From Hyperoodon ampullatus (lineage: Eukaryota; Chordata; Mammalia; Artiodactyla; Ziphiidae), in contig CATKHW010000058.1 in NCBI GenBank assembly GCA_949752795.1, positions 1,302,001 to 1,366,000 of the forward strand: 64,000 nt of DNA, in the 5' to 3' direction. The notes beneath the pieces are model-generated. The model was not told the origin of the DNA. It searched no databases and was given only the letters and a program-made list of their open reading frames with translations. Positions 38,190-52,099 of this stretch are shown piece by piece; position 1 is the first letter of the stretch, and every line of letters starts with the position of its first letter. Both the position numbers and the translations under genes were made by a program.

Positions 38190-39927
38190 CAAGCAAGCGG
38201 GCAATGCAAATCTGCACTACAAAGAAGTATCACTTCCCACCGGTCAAAAGGGACATCCACAAAATGTGTAAGAACAAGAAAGGCAAGACAGGCCCTGGAG
38301 AACAGGGAGCCTTGTTATGCTGATGGGAGGGATGTAAATTGCCAACTGCCTCTCTGGAGGAGTGCATTCTGTTCCCTAAAAAAGTAAAGAACAGAGCTAC
38401 AGAGCCAAGGGCACTACCAGTCTAGGGAATATACCTTGGGAAAACTGAAAATCAATAAGACAGAGCCACCCCAAAATTTAGGGCTGCACTGCATACAAGG
38501 ACCTCAACTTGGATACACCTTAAGTATCCCAGAAAATATAAACATGGTTCAAAAAATTGTGGTACTTACGTACAATGGAATATCCCTCAGCCATGAAATC
38601 AATGTCATAAGACCAGTAGCAGCAAAATGGGTGGATTCAGGTACGATGATTCTAAGTGAAATAAATCACACAGAAAAAGAAACTTATCATAAGATATCAC
38701 TTATGAAGATCCTGTAAACATGGCTACACTTGAACTGAGTTAGGAAAGAGAACAGTGTCTCACATTTAGAAAACACTCTTATACCTGCTTAAGGTTGAAG
38801 GAGAGGTGGGGTGATGCATAAAACCAGAGTTTGATATAAGCACAGGTACCGTTCCAAAAACCAACTATGGAATAGACAAGACCTACACCGTCCTCAGTGA
38901 AAGGGACTCAAAACCCCATATTTCCCGCAGAGGAAAATATCTGACTAGTAAGAATCTTAAAACCTATGTATTGATATGTCTCCATAAGGGAATCAAGTGT
39001 GTCTAGACTGGCATAAACATGGCAGCGAGAATCAGCTCAAACCCACTATAAAAAGGAATTTCAAATACAAAACAAAAAAACTGGGAAATTCTTTACAATT
39101 CCTTCAGGGTCTCTGATGAAAGCTGGAATGACCCTATCTACAACGACAGCTGGATGTGGCATAAGGAGGGACACTTGGGACTGAGACGATTGGTGAGATT
39201 GGGTGAGCAAATGCAGACGCTTTAAAGCAATAATGCATGGCACCCATTCCATGGGTCCGAACTCTCCAGGTTGAAGGGAATATTACTACAGCTATAACAT
39301 GTGCGGGAAACCTAGAGAACGGACACACTGTGAATACGAAAGGTTTCTAAAACTCAAAGAATAAACCCTCTCCTGGTGCTCCGGTTTGACTTTCCGGCTG
39401 CTTTACTATCAACCTCCCAACTTGGAGAGACAGCCCCTTTAACCTCTTGGTTCGCACAGGTTGCCAATTTGGCAGAGGATGAAAGGGAAGAGGGAGAACC
39501 AATGAGAGAGTAGCTGTTAGGCATTTGGACGGGCACATATCACTGTAATTTCCAGGCAGGAAGAAGAATTAACCAAATTCTCAGCCACCCACCGGGAACC
39601 AGTATAGGTCCTGAACCAAAATTTTGGACTTGCGGTCAGCTCTCCAAAAACGAGTTGAAAAATGGAGCTCAGGGACACAGCAATTCACAAACTGGCCGAG
39701 TAATAAAGGACAACTATCGTCCAAAAATCTGTTGAGGGAAGGCAACGAGGCAGACTTGAAAGTGAGGCAGAATAGCAGGAAACAGATTTCAAGAGGTACG
39801 TTGGAATCGCCTTTAAAGCACAGGAAGAGGGGCACAACTTCGACAATGACGCACTTGGCCAAAAAGGGTGTATGCGTTTTCTCCTGAATATATTCAGGAG
39901 AAAACGCATACGCCCTTTTTGGCCAAG
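38190..39927 (+). repeat. Satellite monomer M23, type C (1,738 bp)
   Basis: All four C markers are present. One base is lost in CCTAAAAAAGTAAAG near 38374, and it has GGGAGGGATG; both recur in M26. Palindrome 39854-39927 has GGGTGTATG, a CpG-to-TpG change. Confidence 0.94.
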
Positions 39928-41666
39928 CAAGCAAGCGGGCAATGCAAATCTGCACTACAAAGAAGTATCACTTCCCACCGGTCAAAAGGGACATCCACAA
40001 AATGTGTAAGAACAAGAAAGGCAAGACAGGCCCTGGAGAACAGGGAGCCTTGTTATGCTGATGGGCGGGATGTAAATTGCCAACTGCCTCTCTGGAGGAG
40101 TGCATTCTGTTCCCTAAAACAAGTAAAGAACAGAGCTACAGAGCCAAGGGCACTACCAGTCTAGGGAATATACCTTGGGAAAACTGAAAATCAATAAGAC
40201 AGAGCTACCCCAAAACTTAGGGCTGCACTGCATACAAGGACCTCAACTTGGATACACCTTAAGTATCCCAGAAAATATAAACATGGTTCAAAAAATTGTG
40301 GTACTTACGTACGATAGAATATCCCTCAGCCAGGAAATCAATGTCATAAGACCAGTAGCAGCAAAATGGGTGGATTCAGGTACGATGATTCTAAGTGAAA
40401 TAAGTCACACAGAAAAAGAAACTTATCATAAGATATCACTTATGAAGATCCTGTAAACATGGCTACACTTGAACTGAGTTAGGAAAGAGAACAGTGTCTC
40501 ACATTTAGAAAACACTCTTATGCCTGCTTAAGGGGGAAGGAGAGGTGGGGTGATGCATAAAACCAGAGTTTGATATAAGCACAGGTACCGTTCCAAAAAC
40601 CAACTATGGAATAGACAAGACCTACACCTTCCTCAGTGAAAGGGACTCAAAACCCCATATTTCCCGCAGAGGAAAATATCTGACTAGTAAGAATCTTAAA
40701 ACCTATGTATTGATATGTCTCCGTAAGGGAATCAAGTGGGTCTAGACTGGCATAAACATGGCAGCGAGAATCAGCTCAAACCCACTATAAAAAGGAATTT
40801 CAAAAACAAAACAAAAAAACTGGGAAATTCTTTACAATTCCTTCAGGGTCTCTGATGAAAGCTGGAATGACCCTATCTACAACGACAGCTGGATGTGGCA
40901 TAAGGAGGGACACTTGGGACTGAGACGATTGGTGAGATTGGGTGAGCAAATGCAGACGCTTTAAAGCAATAATGCATGGCACCCATTCCATGGGTCCGAA
41001 CTCTCCAGGTTGAAGGGAATATTACTACAGCTATAACATGTGCGGGAAACCTAGAGAACGGACACACTGTGAATACGAAAGGTTTCTAAAACTCAAAGAA
41101 TAAACCCTCTCCTGGTGCTCCGGTTTGACTTTCCGTCTGCTTTACTATCAACCTCCCAACTTGGAGAGACAGCCCCTTTAACCTCTTGGTTCGCACAGGT
41201 TGCCAATTTGGCAGAGGATGAAAGGGAAGAGGGAGAACCAATGAGAGAGTAGCTGTTAGGCATTTGGACGGGCACATATCACTGTAATTTCCCGGCAGGA
41301 AGAAGAATTAACCAAATTCTCAGCCACCCACCGGGAACCAGTATAGGTCCTGAACCAAAATTTTGGACTTGCGGTCAGCTCTCCAAAAACGAGTTGAAAA
41401 ATGGAGCTCAGGGACACAGCAATTCACAAACTGGCCGAGTAATAAAGGACAACTATCGTCCAAAAATCTGTTGAGGGAAGGCAACGAGGCGGACTTGAAA
41501 GCGAGGCAGAATAGCAGGAAACAGATTTCAAGAGGTACGTTGGAATCGCCTTTAAAGCACAGGAAGAGGGGCACAACTTCGACAATGATGCACTTGGCCA
41601 AAAAGGGCGTATGCGTTTTCTCCTGAATATATTCAGGAGAAAACGCATACGCCCTTTTTGGCCAAG
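39928..41666 (+). repeat. Satellite monomer M24, type D
   Basis: CAAAACTTAGG, TACGATAGAATATCC, CTTATGCCTGC, ACACCTTCCTC and AAGTGGGTC are all present. Perfect palindrome 41593-41666. Confidence 0.94.
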
Positions 41667-43405
41667 CAAGCAAGCGGTCAATGCAAATCTGCACTACAAA
41701 GAAGTATCACTTCCCACCGGTCAAAAGGGACATCCACAAAATGTGTAAGAACAAGAAAGGCAAGACAGGCCCTGGAGAACAGGGAGCCTTGTTATGCTGA
41801 TGGGCGGGATGTAAATTGCCAACTGCCTCTCTGGAGGAGTGCATTGTGTTCCCTAAAACAAGTAAACAACAGAGCTACAGAGCCAAGGGCACTACCAGTC
41901 TAGGGAATATACCTTGGGAAAACTGAAAATCAATAAGACAGAGCCACCCCAAAATTTAGGGCTGCACTGCATACAAGGACCTCAACTTGGATACACCTTA
42001 AGTATCCCAGAAAATATAAACATGGTTCAAAAAATTGTGGTATTTACGTACGATGGAATATCCCTCAGCCATGAAATCAATGTCATAAGACCAGTAGCAG
42101 CAAAATGGGTGGATTCAGGTACGATGATTCTAAGTGAAATAAGTCACACAGAAAAAGAAACTTATCATAAGATATCACTTATGAAGATCCTGTAAACATG
42201 GCTACACTTGAACTGAGTTAGGAAAGAGAACAGTGTCTCACATTTAGAAAACACTCTTATACCTGCTTAAGGGGGAAGGAGAGGTGGGGTGATGCATAAA
42301 ACCAGAGTTTGATATAAGCACAGGTACCGTTCCAAAAACCAACTATGGAATAGACAAGACCTACACCGTCCTCAGCGAAAGGGACTCAAAACCCCATATT
42401 TCCCGCAGAGGAAAATATCTGACTAGTAAGAATCTTAAAACCTATGTATTGATATGTCTCCATAAGGGAATCAAGTGTGTCTAGACTGGCATAAACATGG
42501 CAGCGAGAATCAGCTCAAACCCACTATAAAAAGGAATTTCAAAAACAAAACAAAAAAACTGGGAAATTCTTTACAATTCCTTCAGGGTCTCTGATGAAAG
42601 CTGGAATGACCCTATCTACAACGACAGCTGGATGTGGCATAAGGAGGGACACTTGGGACTGAGACGATTGGTGAGATTGGGTGAGCAAATGCAGACCCTT
42701 TAAAGCAATAATGCATGGCACCCATTCCATGGGTCCGAACTCTCCAGGTTGAAGGGAATATTACTACAGCTATAACATGTGCGGGAAACCTAGAGAACGG
42801 ACACACTGTGAATACGAAAGGTTTCTAAAACTCAACGCATAGTCCCTCTCCTGGTGCTCCGGTTTGACTTTCCGTCTGCTTTACTATCAACCTCCCAACT
42901 TGGAGAGACAGCGCCTTTAACCTCTTGGTTCGCACAGGTTGCCAATTTGGCAGAGGATGAAAGGGAAGAGGGAGAACCAATGAGAGAGTAGCTGTTAGGC
43001 ATTTGGAGGGGCACATATCACTGTAATTTCCCGGCAGGAAGAAGAATTAACCAAATTCTCAGCCACCCACCGGGAACCAGTATAGGTCCTGAACCAAAAT
43101 TTTGGACTTGCGGTCAGCTCACCAAAAACGAGTTGAAAAATGGAGCTCAGGGGCACAGCAATTCACAAACTGGCCGAGTAATAAAGGACAACTATCGTCC
43201 AAAAATCTGTTGAGGGAAGGCAACGAGGCGGACTTGAAAGCGAGGCAGAATAGCAGGAAACAGATTTCAAGAGGTACGTTGGAATCGCCTTTAAAGCACA
43301 GGAAGAGGGGCACAACTTCGACAATGATGCACTTGGCCAAAAAGGGCGTATGCGTTTTCTCCTGAATATATTCAGGAGAAAACGCATACGCCCTTTTTGG
43401 CCAAG
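41667..43405 (+). repeat. Satellite monomer M25, type B
   Basis: TGGTATTTACG near 42038 and GGAGGGGCAC near 43004. It follows D directly, with A missing. It starts with the D-derived GCGGTCAATGC and GTAAACAACAG. Perfect palindrome 43332-43405. Confidence 0.94.
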
Positions 43406-45143
43406 CAAGCAAGCGGGCAATGCAAATCTGCACTACAAAGAAGTATCACTTCCCACCGGTCAAAAGGGACATCCACAAAATGTGTAAGAACAAGAAAGGC
43501 AAGACAGGCCCTGGAGAACAGGGAGCCTTGTTATGCTGATGGGAGGGATGTAAATTGCCAACTGCCTCTCTGGAGGAGTGCATTCTGTTCCCTAAAAAAG
43601 TAAAGAACAGAGCTACAGAGCCAAGGGCACTACCAGTCTAGGGAATATACCTTGGGAAAACTGAAAATCAATAAGACAGAGCCACCCCAAAATTTAGGGC
43701 TGCACTGCATACAAGGACCTCAACTTGGATACACCTTAAGTATCCCAGAAAATATAAACATGGTTCAAAAAATTGTGGTACTTACGTACAATGGAATATC
43801 CCTCAGCCATGAAATCAATGTCATAAGACCAGTAGCAGCAAAATGGGTGGATTCAGGTACGATGATTCTAAGTGAAATAAATCACACAGAAAAAGAAACT
43901 TATCATAAGATATCACTTATGAAGATCCTGTAAACATGGCTACACTTGAACTGAGTTAGGAAAGAGAACAGTGTCTCACATTTAGAAAACACTCTTATAC
44001 CTGCTTAAGGTTGAAGGAGAGGTGGGGTGATGCATAAAACCAGAGTTTGATATAAGCACAGGTACCGTTCCAAAAACCAACTATGGAATAGACAAGACCT
44101 ACACCGTCCTCAGTGAAAGGGACTCAAAACCCCATATTTCCCGCAGAGGAAAATATCTGACTAGTAAGAATCTTAAAACCTATGTATTGATATGTCTCCA
44201 TAAGGGAATCAAGTGTGTCTAGACTGGCATAAACATGGCAGCGAGAATCAGCTCAAACCCACTATAAAAAGGAATTTCAAATACAAAACAAAAAAACTGG
44301 GAAATTCTTTACAATTCCTTCAGGGTCTCTGATGAAAGCTGGAATGACCCTATCTACAACGACAGCTGGATGTGGCATAAGGAGGGACACTTGGGACTGA
44401 GACGATTGGTGAGATTGGGTGAGCAAATGCAGACGCTTTAAAGCAATAATGCATGGCACCCATTCCATGGGTCCGAACTCTCCAGGTTGAAGGGAATATT
44501 ACTACAGCTATAACATGTGCGGGAAACCTAGAGAACGGACACACTGTGAATACGAAAGGTTTCTAAAACTCAAAGAATAAACCCTCTCCTGGTGCTCCGG
44601 TTTGACTTTCCGGCTGCTTTACTATCAACCTCCCAACTTGGAGAGACAGCCCCTTTAACCTCTTGGTTCGCACAGGTTGCCAATTTGGCAGAGGATGAAA
44701 GGGAAGAGGGAGAACCAATGAGAGAGTAGCTGTTAGGCATTTGGACGGGCACATATCACTGTAATTTCCAGGCAGGAAGAAGAATTAACCAAATTCTCAG
44801 CCACCCACCGGGAACCAGTATAGGTCCTGAACCAAAATTTTGGACTTGCGGTCAGCTCTCCAAAAACGAGTTGAAAAATGGAGCTCAGGGACACAGCAAT
44901 TCACAAACTGGCCGAGTAATAAAGGACAACTATCGTCCAAAAATCTGTTGAGGGAAGGCAACGAGGCAGACTTGAAAGTGAGGCAGAATAGCAGGAAACA
45001 GATTTCAAGAGGTACGTTGGAATCGCCTTTAAAGCACAGGAAGAGGGGCACAACTTCGACAATGACGCACTTGGCCAAAAAGGGTGTATGCGTTTTCTCC
45101 TGAATATATTCAGGAGAAAACGCATACGCCCTTTTTGGCCAAG
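43406..45143 (+). repeat. Satellite monomer M26, type C (1,738 bp)
   Basis: It repeats M23 at 5,216 bp, including the single-base loss (AAAAAAGTAAAG near 43593) and the GGGTGTATG mismatch in palindrome 45070-45143. Confidence 0.94.
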
Positions 45144-46882
45144 CAAGCAAGCGGGCAATGCAAATCTGCACTACAAAGAAGTATCACTTCCCACCGGTCA
45201 AAAGGGACATCCACAAAATGTGTAAGAACAAGAAAGGCAAGACAGGCCCTGGAGAACAGGGAGCCTTGTTATGCTGATGGGCGGGATGTAAATTGCCAAC
45301 TGCCTCTCTGGAGGAGTGCATTCTGTTCCCTAAAACAAGTAAAGAACAGAGCTACAGAGCCAAGGGCACTACCAGTCTAGGGAATATACCTTGGGAAAAC
45401 TGAAAATCAATAAGACAGAGCTACCCCAAAACTTAGGGCTGCACTGCATACAAGGACCTCAACTTGGATACACCTTAAGTATCCCAGAAAATATAAACAT
45501 GGTTCAAAAAATTGTGGTACTTACGTACGATAGAATATCCCTCAGCCAGGAAATCAATGTCATAAGACCAGTAGCAGCAAAATGGGTGGATTCAGGTACG
45601 ATGATTCTAAGTGAAATAAGTCACACAGAAAAAGAAACTTATCATAAGATATCACTTATGAAGATCCTGTAAACATGGCTACACTTGAACTGAGTTAGGA
45701 AAGAGAACAGTGTCTCACATTTAGAAAACACTCTTATGCCTGCTTAAGGGGGAAGGAGAGGTGGGGTGATGCATAAAACCAGAGTTTGATATAAGCACAG
45801 GTACCGTTCCAAAAACCAACTATGGAATAGACAAGACCTACACCTTCCTCAGTGAAAGGGACTCAAAACCCCATATTTCCCGCAGAGGAAAATATCTGAC
45901 TAGTAAGAATCTTAAAACCTATGTATTGATATGTCTCCGTAAGGGAATCAAGTGGGTCTAGACTGGCATAAACATGGCAGCGAGAATCAGCTCAAACCCA
46001 CTATAAAAAGGAATTTCAAAAACAAAACAAAAAAACTGGGAAATTCTTTACAATTCCTTCAGGGTCTCTGATGAAAGCTGGAATGACCCTATCTACAACG
46101 ACAGCTGGATGTGGCATAAGGAGGGACACTTGGGACTGAGACGATTGGTGAGATTGGGTGAGCAAATGCAGACGCTTTAAAGCAATAATGCATGGCACCC
46201 ATTCCATGGGTCCGAACTCTCCAGGTTGAAGGGAATATTACTACAGCTATAACATGTGCGGGAAACCTAGAGAACGGACACACTGTGAATACGAAAGGTT
46301 TCTAAAACTCAAAGAATAAACCCTCTCCTGGTGCTCCGGTTTGACTTTCCGTCTGCTTTACTATCAACCTCCCAACTTGGAGAGACAGCCCCTTTAACCT
46401 CTTGGTTCGCACAGGTTGCCAATTTGGCAGAGGATGAAAGGGAAGAGGGAGAACCAATGAGAGAGTAGCTGTTAGGCATTTGGACGGGCACATATCACTG
46501 TAATTTCCCGGCAGGAAGAAGAATTAACCAAATTCTCAGCCACCCACCGGGAACCAGTATAGGTCCTGAACCAAAATTTTGGACTTGCGGTCAGCTCTCC
46601 AAAAACGAGTTGAAAAATGGAGCTCAGGGACACAGCAATTCACAAACTGGCCGAGTAATAAAGGACAACTATCGTCCAAAAATCTGTTGAGGGAAGGCAA
46701 CGAGGCGGACTTGAAAGCGAGGCAGAATAGCAGGAAACAGATTTCAAGAGGTACGTTGGAATCGCCTTTAAAGCACAGGAAGAGGGGCACAACTTCGACA
46801 ATGATGCACTTGGCCAAAAAGGGCGTATGCGTTTTCTCCTGAATATATTCAGGAGAAAACGCATACGCCCTTTTTGGCCAAG
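45144..46882 (+). repeat. Satellite monomer M27, type D
   Basis: It repeats M24 at 5,216 bp, including TACGATAGAATATCC (45526). Perfect palindrome 46809-46882, followed by GCGGTCAATGC, as after M24. Confidence 0.94.
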
Positions 46883-48621
46883 CAAGCAAGCGGTCAATGC
46901 AAATCTGCACTACAAAGAAGTATCACTTCCCACCGGTCAAAAGGGACATCCACAAAATGTGTAAGAACAAGAAAGGCAAGACAGGCCCTGGAGAACAGGG
47001 AGCCTTGTTATGCTGATGGGCGGGATGTAAATTGCCAACTGCCTCTCTGGAGGAGTGCATTGTGTTCCCTAAAACAAGTAAACAACAGAGCTACAGAGCC
47101 AAGGGCACTACCAGTCTAGGGAATATACCTTGGGAAAACTGAAAATCAATAAGACAGAGCCACCCCAAAATTTAGGGCTGCACTGCTTACAAGGACCTCA
47201 ACTTGGGTACAAAATAAATATCCCAGGAAATATAAACATGGTTCAAAAAATTGTGGTACTTACGTACGATGGAATATCCCTCAGGCATGAAATCAATGTC
47301 ATAAGACCAGTAGCAGCAAAATGGGTGGATTCAGGTACGATGATTCTAAGTGAAATAAGTCACACAGAAAAAGAAACTTATCATAAGATATCACTTATGA
47401 AGATCCTGTAAACATGGCTACACTTGAAATGAGTTAGGAAAGAGAACAGTGTCTCACATTTAGAAAACACTCTTATACCTGCTTAAGGGGGAAGGAGAGG
47501 TGGGGTGATGCATAAAACCAGAGTTTGATATAAGCACAGGTACCGTTCCAAAAACCAACTATGGAATAGACAAGACCTACACCGTCCTCAGCGAAAGGGA
47601 CTCAAAACCCCATATTTCCCGCAGAGGAAAATATCTGACTAGTAAGAATCTTAAAACCTATGTATTGATATGTCTCCATAAGGGAATCAAGTGTGTCTAG
47701 ACTGGCATAAACATGGCAGCGAGAATCAGCTCAAACCCACTATAAAAAGGAATTTCAAAAACAAAACAAAAAAACTGGGAAATTCTTTACAATTCCTTCA
47801 GGGTCTCTGATGAAAGCTGGAATGACCCTATCTACAACGACAGCTGGATGTGGCATAAGGAGGGACACTTGGGACTGAGACGATTGGTGAGATTGGGTGA
47901 GCAAATGCAGACCCTTTAAAGCAATAATGCATGGCACCCATTCCATGGGTCCGAACTCTCCAGGTTGAAGGGAATATTACTACAGCTATAACATGTGCGG
48001 GAAACCTAGAGAACGGACACACTGTGAATACGAAAGGTTTCTAAAACTCAACGCATAGTCCCTCTCCTGGTGCTCCGGTTTGACTTTCCGTCTGCTTTAC
48101 TATCAACCTCCCAACTTGGAGAGACAGCGCCTTTAACCTCTTGGTTCGCACAGGTTGCCAATTTGGCAGAGGATGAAAGGGAATAGGGACAACCAATGAG
48201 AGAGTAGCTGTTAGGCATTTGGACGGGCACATATCACTGTAATTTCCCGGCAGGAAGAAGAATTAACCAAATTCTCAGCCACCCACCGGGAACCAGTATA
48301 GGTCCTGAACCAAAATTTTGGACTTGCGGTCAGCTCACCAAAAACGAGTTGAAAAATGGAGCTCAGGGGCACAGCAATTCACAAACTGGCCGAGTAATAA
48401 AGGACAACTATCGTCCAAAAATCTGTTGAGGGAAGGCAACGAGGCGGACTTGAAAGCGAGGCAGAATAGCAGGAAACAGATTTCAAGAGGTACGTTGGAA
48501 TCGCCTTTAAAGCACAGGAAGAGGGGCACAACTTCGACAATGATGCACTTGGCCAAAAAGGGCGTATGCGTTTTCTCCTGAATATATTCAGGAGAAAACG
48601 CATACGCCCTTTTTGGCCAAG
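46883..48621 (+). repeat. Satellite monomer M28, type A
   Basis: A cluster at 47187-47227, with CCTCAGGCATG (47279) and CTTGAAATGAG (47423) added; these recur in M31 and M34. GGGAATAGGGACAACC near 48179 is partly shared with M34. Perfect palindrome 48548-48621. Confidence 0.94.
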
Positions 48622-50360
48622 CAAGCAAGCGGGCAATGCAAATCTGCACTACAAAGAAGTATCACTTCCCACCGGTCAAAAGGGACATCCACAAAATGTG
48701 TAAGAATAAGAAAGGCAAGACAGGCCCTGGAGAACAGGGAGCCTTGTTATGCTGATGGGCGGGATGTAAATTGCCAACTGCCTCTCTGGAGGAGTGCATT
48801 CTGTTCCCTAAAACAAGTAAAGAACAGAGCTACAGAGCCAAGGGCACTACCAGTCTAGGGAATATACCTTGGGAAAACTGAAAATCAATAAGACAGAGCC
48901 ACCCCAAAATTTAGGGCTGCACTGCATACAAGGACCTGAACTTGGATACACCTTAAGTATCCCAGAAAATATAAACATGGTTCAAAAAATTGTGGTATTT
49001 ACGTACGATGGAATATCCCTCAGCCATGAAATCAATGTCATAAGACCAGTAGCAGCAAAATGGGTGGATTCAGGTACGATGATTCTAAGTGAAATAAGTC
49101 ACACAGAAAAAGAAACTTATCATAAGATATCACTTATGAAGATCCTGTAAACATGGCTACACTTGAACTGAGTTAGGAAAGAGAACAGTGTGTCACATTT
49201 AGAAAACACTCTTATACCTGCTTAAGGGGGAAGGAGAGGTGGGGTGATGCATAAAACCAGAGTTTGATATAAGCACAGGTACCGTTCCAAAAACCATCTA
49301 TGGAATAGACAAGACCTACACCGTCCTCAGCGAAAGGGACTCAAAACCGCATATTTCCCGCAGAGGAAAATATCTGACTAGTAAGAATCTTAAAACCTAT
49401 GTATTGATATGTCTCCATAAGGGAATCAAGTGTGTCTAGACTGGCATAAACATGGCAGCGAGAATCAGCTCAAACCCACTATAAAAAGGAATTTCAAATA
49501 CAAAACAAAAAAACTGGGAAATTCTTTACAAATCCTTCAGGGTCTCTGATGAAAGCTGGAATGACCCTATCTACAACGACAGCTGGATGTGGCATAAGGA
49601 GGGACACTTGGGACTGAGACGATTGGTGAGATTGGGTGAGCAAATGCAGACGCTTTAAAGCAATAATGCATGGCACCCATTCCATGGGTCCGAACTCTCC
49701 AGGTTGAAGGGAATATTACTACAGCTATAACATGTGCGGGAAACCTAGAGAACGGACACACTGTGAATACGAAAGGTTTCTAAAACTCAAAGAATAAACC
49801 CTCTCCTGGTGCTCCGGTTTGACTTTCCGGCTGCTTTACTATCAACCTCCCAACTTGGAGAGACAGCCCCTTTAACCTCTTGGTTCGCACAGGTTGCCAA
49901 TTTGGCAGAGGATGAAAGGGAAGAGGGAGAACCAATGAGAGAGTAGCTGTTAGGCATTTGGACGGGCACATATCACTGTAATTTCCCGGCAGGAAGAAGA
50001 ATTAACCAAATTCTCAGCCACCCACCGGGAACCAGTATAGGTCCTGAACCAAAATTTTGGACTTGCGGTCAGCTCTCCAAAAACGAGTTGAAAAATGGAG
50101 CTCAGGGACACAGCAATTCACAAACTGGCCGAGTAACAAAGGACAACTATCGTCCAAAAATCTGTTGAGGGAAGGCAACGAGGCAGACTTGAAAGTGAGG
50201 CAGAATAGCAGGAAACAGATTTCAAGAGGTACGTTGGAATCGCCTTTAAAGCACAGGAAGAGGGGCACAACTTCGACAATGACGCACCTGGCCAAAAAGG
50301 GCGTATGCGTTTTCTCCTGAATATATTCAGGAGAAAACGCATACGCCCTTTTTGGCCAAG
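48622..50360 (+). repeat. Satellite monomer M29, B/C hybrid
   Basis: B markers (TGGTATTTACG near 48993, ACCATCTATGG, ACCGCATATTT near 49346) give way to C markers from CAAATACAAAAC near 49495. Palindrome 50287-50360 has CCTGGCC, as in M32 and M36. Confidence 0.92.
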
Positions 50361-52099
50361 CAAGCAAGCGGGCAATGCAAATCTGCACTACAAAGAAGTA
50401 TCACTTCCCACCGGTCAAAAGGGACATCCACAAAATGTGTAAGAACAAGAAAGGCAAGACAGGCCCTGGAGAACAGGGAGCCTTGTTATGCTGATGGGCG
50501 GGATGTAAATTGCCAACTGCCTCTCTGGAGGAGTGCATTCTGTTCCCTAAAACAAGTAAAGAACAGAGCTACAGAGCCAAGGGCACTACCAGTCTAGGGA
50601 ATATACCTTGGGAAAACTGAAAATCAATAAGACAGAGCCACCCCAAAACTTAGGGCTGCACTGCATACAAGGACCTCAACTTGGATACACCTTAAGTATC
50701 CCAGAAAATATAAACATGGTTCAAAAAATTGTGGTACTTACGTACGATGGAATATCCCTCAGCCAGGAAATCAATGTCATAAGACCAGTAGCAGCAAAAT
50801 GGGTGGATTCAGGTACGATGATTCTAAGTGAAATAAGTCACACAGAAAAAGAAACTTATCATAAGATATCACTTATGAAGATCCTGTAAACATGGCTACA
50901 CTTGAACTGAGTTAGGAAAGAGAACAGTGTCTCACATTTAGAAAACACTCTTATGCCTGCTTAAGGGGGAAGGAGAGGTGGGGTGATGCATAAAACCAGA
51001 GTTTGATATAAGCACAGGTACCGTTCCAAAAACCAACTATGGAATAGACAAGACCTACACCTTCCTCAGTGAAAGGGACTCAAAACCCCATATTTCCCGC
51101 AGAGGAAAATATCTGACTAGTAAGAATCTTAAAACCTATGTATTGATATGTCTCCGTAAGGGAATCAAGTGGGTCTAGACTGGCATAAACATGGCAGCGA
51201 GAATCAGCTCAAACCCACTATAAAAAGGAATTTCAAAAACAAAACAAAAAAACTGGGAAATTCTTTACAATTCCTTCAGGGTCTCTGATGAAAGCTGGAA
51301 TGACCCTATCTACAACGACAGCTGGATGTGGCATAAGGAGGGACACTTGGGACTGAGACGATTGGTGAGATTGGGTGAGCAAATGCAGACGCTTTAAAGC
51401 AATAATGCATGGCACCCATTCCATGGGTCCGAACTCTCCAGGTTGAAGGGAATATTACTACAGCTATAACATGTGCGGGAAACCTAGAGAACGGACACAC
51501 TGTGAATACGAAAGGTTTCTAAAACTCAAAGAATAAACCCTCTCCTGGTGCTCCGGTTTGACTTTCCGTCTGCTTTACTATCAACCTCCCAACTTGGAGA
51601 GACAGCCCCTTTAACCTCTTGGTTCGCACAGGTTGCCAATTTGGCAGAGGATGAAAGGGAAGAGGGAGAACCAATGAGAGAGTAGCTGTTAGGCATTTGG
51701 ACGGGCACATATCACTGTAATTTCCCGGCAGGAAGAAGAATTAACCAAATTCTCAGCCACCCACCGGGAACCAGTATAGGTCCTGAACCAAAATTTTGGA
51801 CTTGCGGTCAGCTCTCCAAAAACGAGTTGAAAAATGGAGCTCAGGGACACAGCAATTCACAAACTGGCCGAGTAATAAAGGACAACTATCGTCCAAAAAT
51901 CTGTTGAGGGAAGGCAACGAGGCGGACTTGAAAGCGAGGCAGAATAGCAGGAAACAGATTTCAAGAGGTACGTTGGAATCGCCTTTAAAGCACAGGAAGA
52001 GGGGCACAACTTCGACAATGATGCACTTGGCCAAAAAGGGCGTATGCGTTTTCTCCTGAATATATTCAGGAGAAAACGCATACGCAATTTTTGGCCAAG
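50361..52099 (+). repeat. Satellite monomer M30, type D
   Basis: CAAAACTTAGG, GCCAGGAAATC, ACACCTTCCTC and AAGTGGGTC are present. Palindrome 52026-52099 has the two-base right-arm change CAATTTTT. Confidence 0.94.

Larger units (their letters stand above)
34712..41666 (+). repeat. Higher-order repeat unit ABCD (four monomers)
   Basis: M21 to M24 each carry a private marker set. A has the substitution cluster at 35016-35056. B has TGGTATTTACG. C has TACAATGG, AAATAAATCAC, AAGGTTGAAGG and CAAATACAAAAC. D has CAAAACTTAGG, GCCAGGAAATC, ACACCTTCCTC and AAGTGGGTC. The same sets recur in the same order to the right, defining a four-monomer unit of about 6,955 bp. Confidence 0.85.
41667..46882 (+). 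repeat. Higher-order unit BCD (A lost)
   Basis: M25-M27 carry B, C and D markers in order, with no A monomer in front. The preceding D monomer keeps its normal end (GTAAACAACAG near 41863), and the B state is already present at 41972 (GCATACAAGG rather than GCTTACAAGG), so the join lies within about 100 bp of 41,870-41,970. Confidence 0.85.
46883..52099 (+). repeat. Higher-order unit A-(B/C)-D
   Basis: M28 is type A, M29 starts as B and ends as C, and M30 is type D. One monomer's worth of DNA was removed by an exchange inside M29, leaving a 5,217-bp unit. Confidence 0.85.
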
